Assembly: GCA_900313295.1 (NCBI GenBank)
Contig: OMQS01000044.1
Span: 1 to 13,553 of the forward strand
From: an uncultured Eubacteriales bacterium
GTDB taxonomy: Bacteria; Bacillota; Clostridia; Oscillospirales; Oscillospiraceae
Length of the DNA: 13,553 nucleotides
Direction: 5' to 3'
Both the position numbers and the translations under genes were made by a program. Each line of letters begins with the position of its first letter. Positions within the stretch are counted from its first letter, which is position 1. The notes under the pieces were generated by a model that searched no databases, was not told the origin of the DNA, and was given only the letters and a program-made list of their open reading frames with translations. Below are positions 12,889-13,553 of the stretch, in pieces.

Positions 12889-13553
12889 ATGTTCACACCA
12901 CAGGAAGTTTCCGAGAAAACCTTTCCCAAGTCCTCGTCCTTTTCCGCCGGCTATGATCTGGCCGCGGTAGACGAGTTTCTGGATGCACTCACGGAGGACT
13001 ACACCTCCCTTTACAAGGAGAACGCCGCCCTCAAGACCAAGCTGAAGATCCTGGCCGAGAAGGTGGAGGAATACCGAGCCACGGAGGACACCATGCGCTC
13101 CATGCTGCTGGCCGCCCAGAAGATGGCCGCCTCCATGACGGAGGAGGCCAAGACCAAGAGCGAGCAGCTGCTCTCCGACGCCCAGCAGGAGAGCCGGCGT
13201 CTGCTGGAAGAGGCAAAGAATTCCGCCGAGGTCATCAACCGTGACCTTGCCTGGAAGACCAAAGACGCCCGGGAAAAATACGAGCAGGCCAAGGCCGCCA
13301 TGGAGGACTTCGTGGCGAAGAATCTGGCGCTGTGTCTGCAGCAGGCGGAGTATCTGGAAAAGCTGCCCCACAGCCAGCTGTCCGCTCCCGAGGAGCCGGC
13401 CGCCGCGCCGGCGGAAGTCCCCGCCGAGGAGCCAGTCTCCGTTTCGGAGCCTGCGCCCGCCGCAGAGCCTGCCGCGCAGGAGGACGTCATGAAGCAGGAC
13501 ACCGTCCGCATCATCGAAAAGGACATTCTGGCCGCTTATGACGAGCAGACCGA
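12889..13553 (+). CDS. divIVA: DivIVA domain protein, N-terminal part
   Basis: Coiled-coil protein that gathers at curved membrane (poles and division site) and recruits partners. The 221 codons present run off the right edge. The N-terminal DivIVA domain reads MFTPQEVSEKTF, then FSAGYDLAAVDEFLD (18-32) and LYKENAALK. Two coiled-coil stretches cover about 33-70 and 75-155. A Pro/Ala/Glu-rich segment follows (about 165-200), then VRIIEKDILAAYDEQT at the edge. In B. subtilis Phe17-Arg18 insert into the membrane; here Phe18 is kept, Arg is replaced by Ser-Ala, and two residues are added. GGAGG lies 8 b before the ATG. It follows sepF by 39 b and is probably cotranscribed. Confidence 0.92.
   Translation, partial: MFTPQEVSEKTFPKSSSFSAGYDLAAVDEFLDALTEDYTSLYKENAALKTKLKILAEKVEEYRATEDTMRSMLLAAQKMAASMTEEAKTKSEQLLSDAQQESRRLLEEAKNSAEVINRDLAWKTKDAREKYEQAKAAMEDFVAKNLALCLQQAEYLEKLPHSQLSAPEEPAAAPAEVPAEEPVSVSEPAPAAEPAAQEDVMKQDTVRIIEKDILAAYDEQT

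Overview
The window reads as chromosome from a GC-rich member of the Firmicutes, most likely a gut-type Clostridia lineage such as the Oscillospiraceae. This rests on Gram-positive-style AGGAGG ribosome binding sites, sigma-A-type promoters, a MutL with an endonuclease motif, a short Gram-positive-like Hfq, and a SepF/DivIVA division cluster. The placement is inference from gene content and protein character; I could not run a database search. All protein genes are housekeeping families. I see no CRISPR array, insertion sequence, prophage, rRNA or tRNA, and no gene-free stretch longer than 300 bases (the longest gap is 199 b).

Left part (1-1180): the start of a cysteine desulfurase gene (iscS/nifS-like, minus strand, cut by the window edge) diverges from a small DtxR/MntR-family metalloregulator. 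The 171-b gap between them holds a good minus-strand promoter overlapped by two palindromes, which suggests an operator. A bidirectional-looking terminator closes the regulator gene.

Middle part (1181-10338): lspA (signal peptidase II) and rluD (23S rRNA pseudouridine synthase) form a minus-strand pair overlapping by 32 b. They are fired from one of two back-to-back promoters at 2603-2671. The other promoter drives a long plus-strand series: miaB (tRNA methylthiotransferase), mutL, mutS (mismatch repair), miaA (tRNA dimethylallyltransferase) and hfq (RNA chaperone). MiaA and MiaB act one after the other to make ms2i6A37 in tRNA. MutS and MutL act together in mismatch repair, though mutL precedes mutS here. 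The gaps before mutL and before miaA each carry the same two kinds of palindromic element. One is a 43-45 b repeat with identical flanks and a central stem that differs in sequence but stays fully paired.

Right part (10355-13553): an orphan HlyD-like membrane-anchored adaptor, a YggS/YlmE PLP-homeostasis protein, SepF and the start of DivIVA, all on the plus strand. This is a compact Gram-positive division cluster without ylmG and ylmH between sepF and divIVA. An AT-rich island inside the ylmE gene matches a near-consensus sigma-A promoter and probably gives sepF-divIVA independent expression.

No wholly new system is evident. The best leads are the covarying palindromic repeats, the mixed MntR/DtxR metal-ligand set of the regulator and its nearby palindromes, the promoter buried in ylmE, and the MutL endonuclease motif with Asn in its last position.
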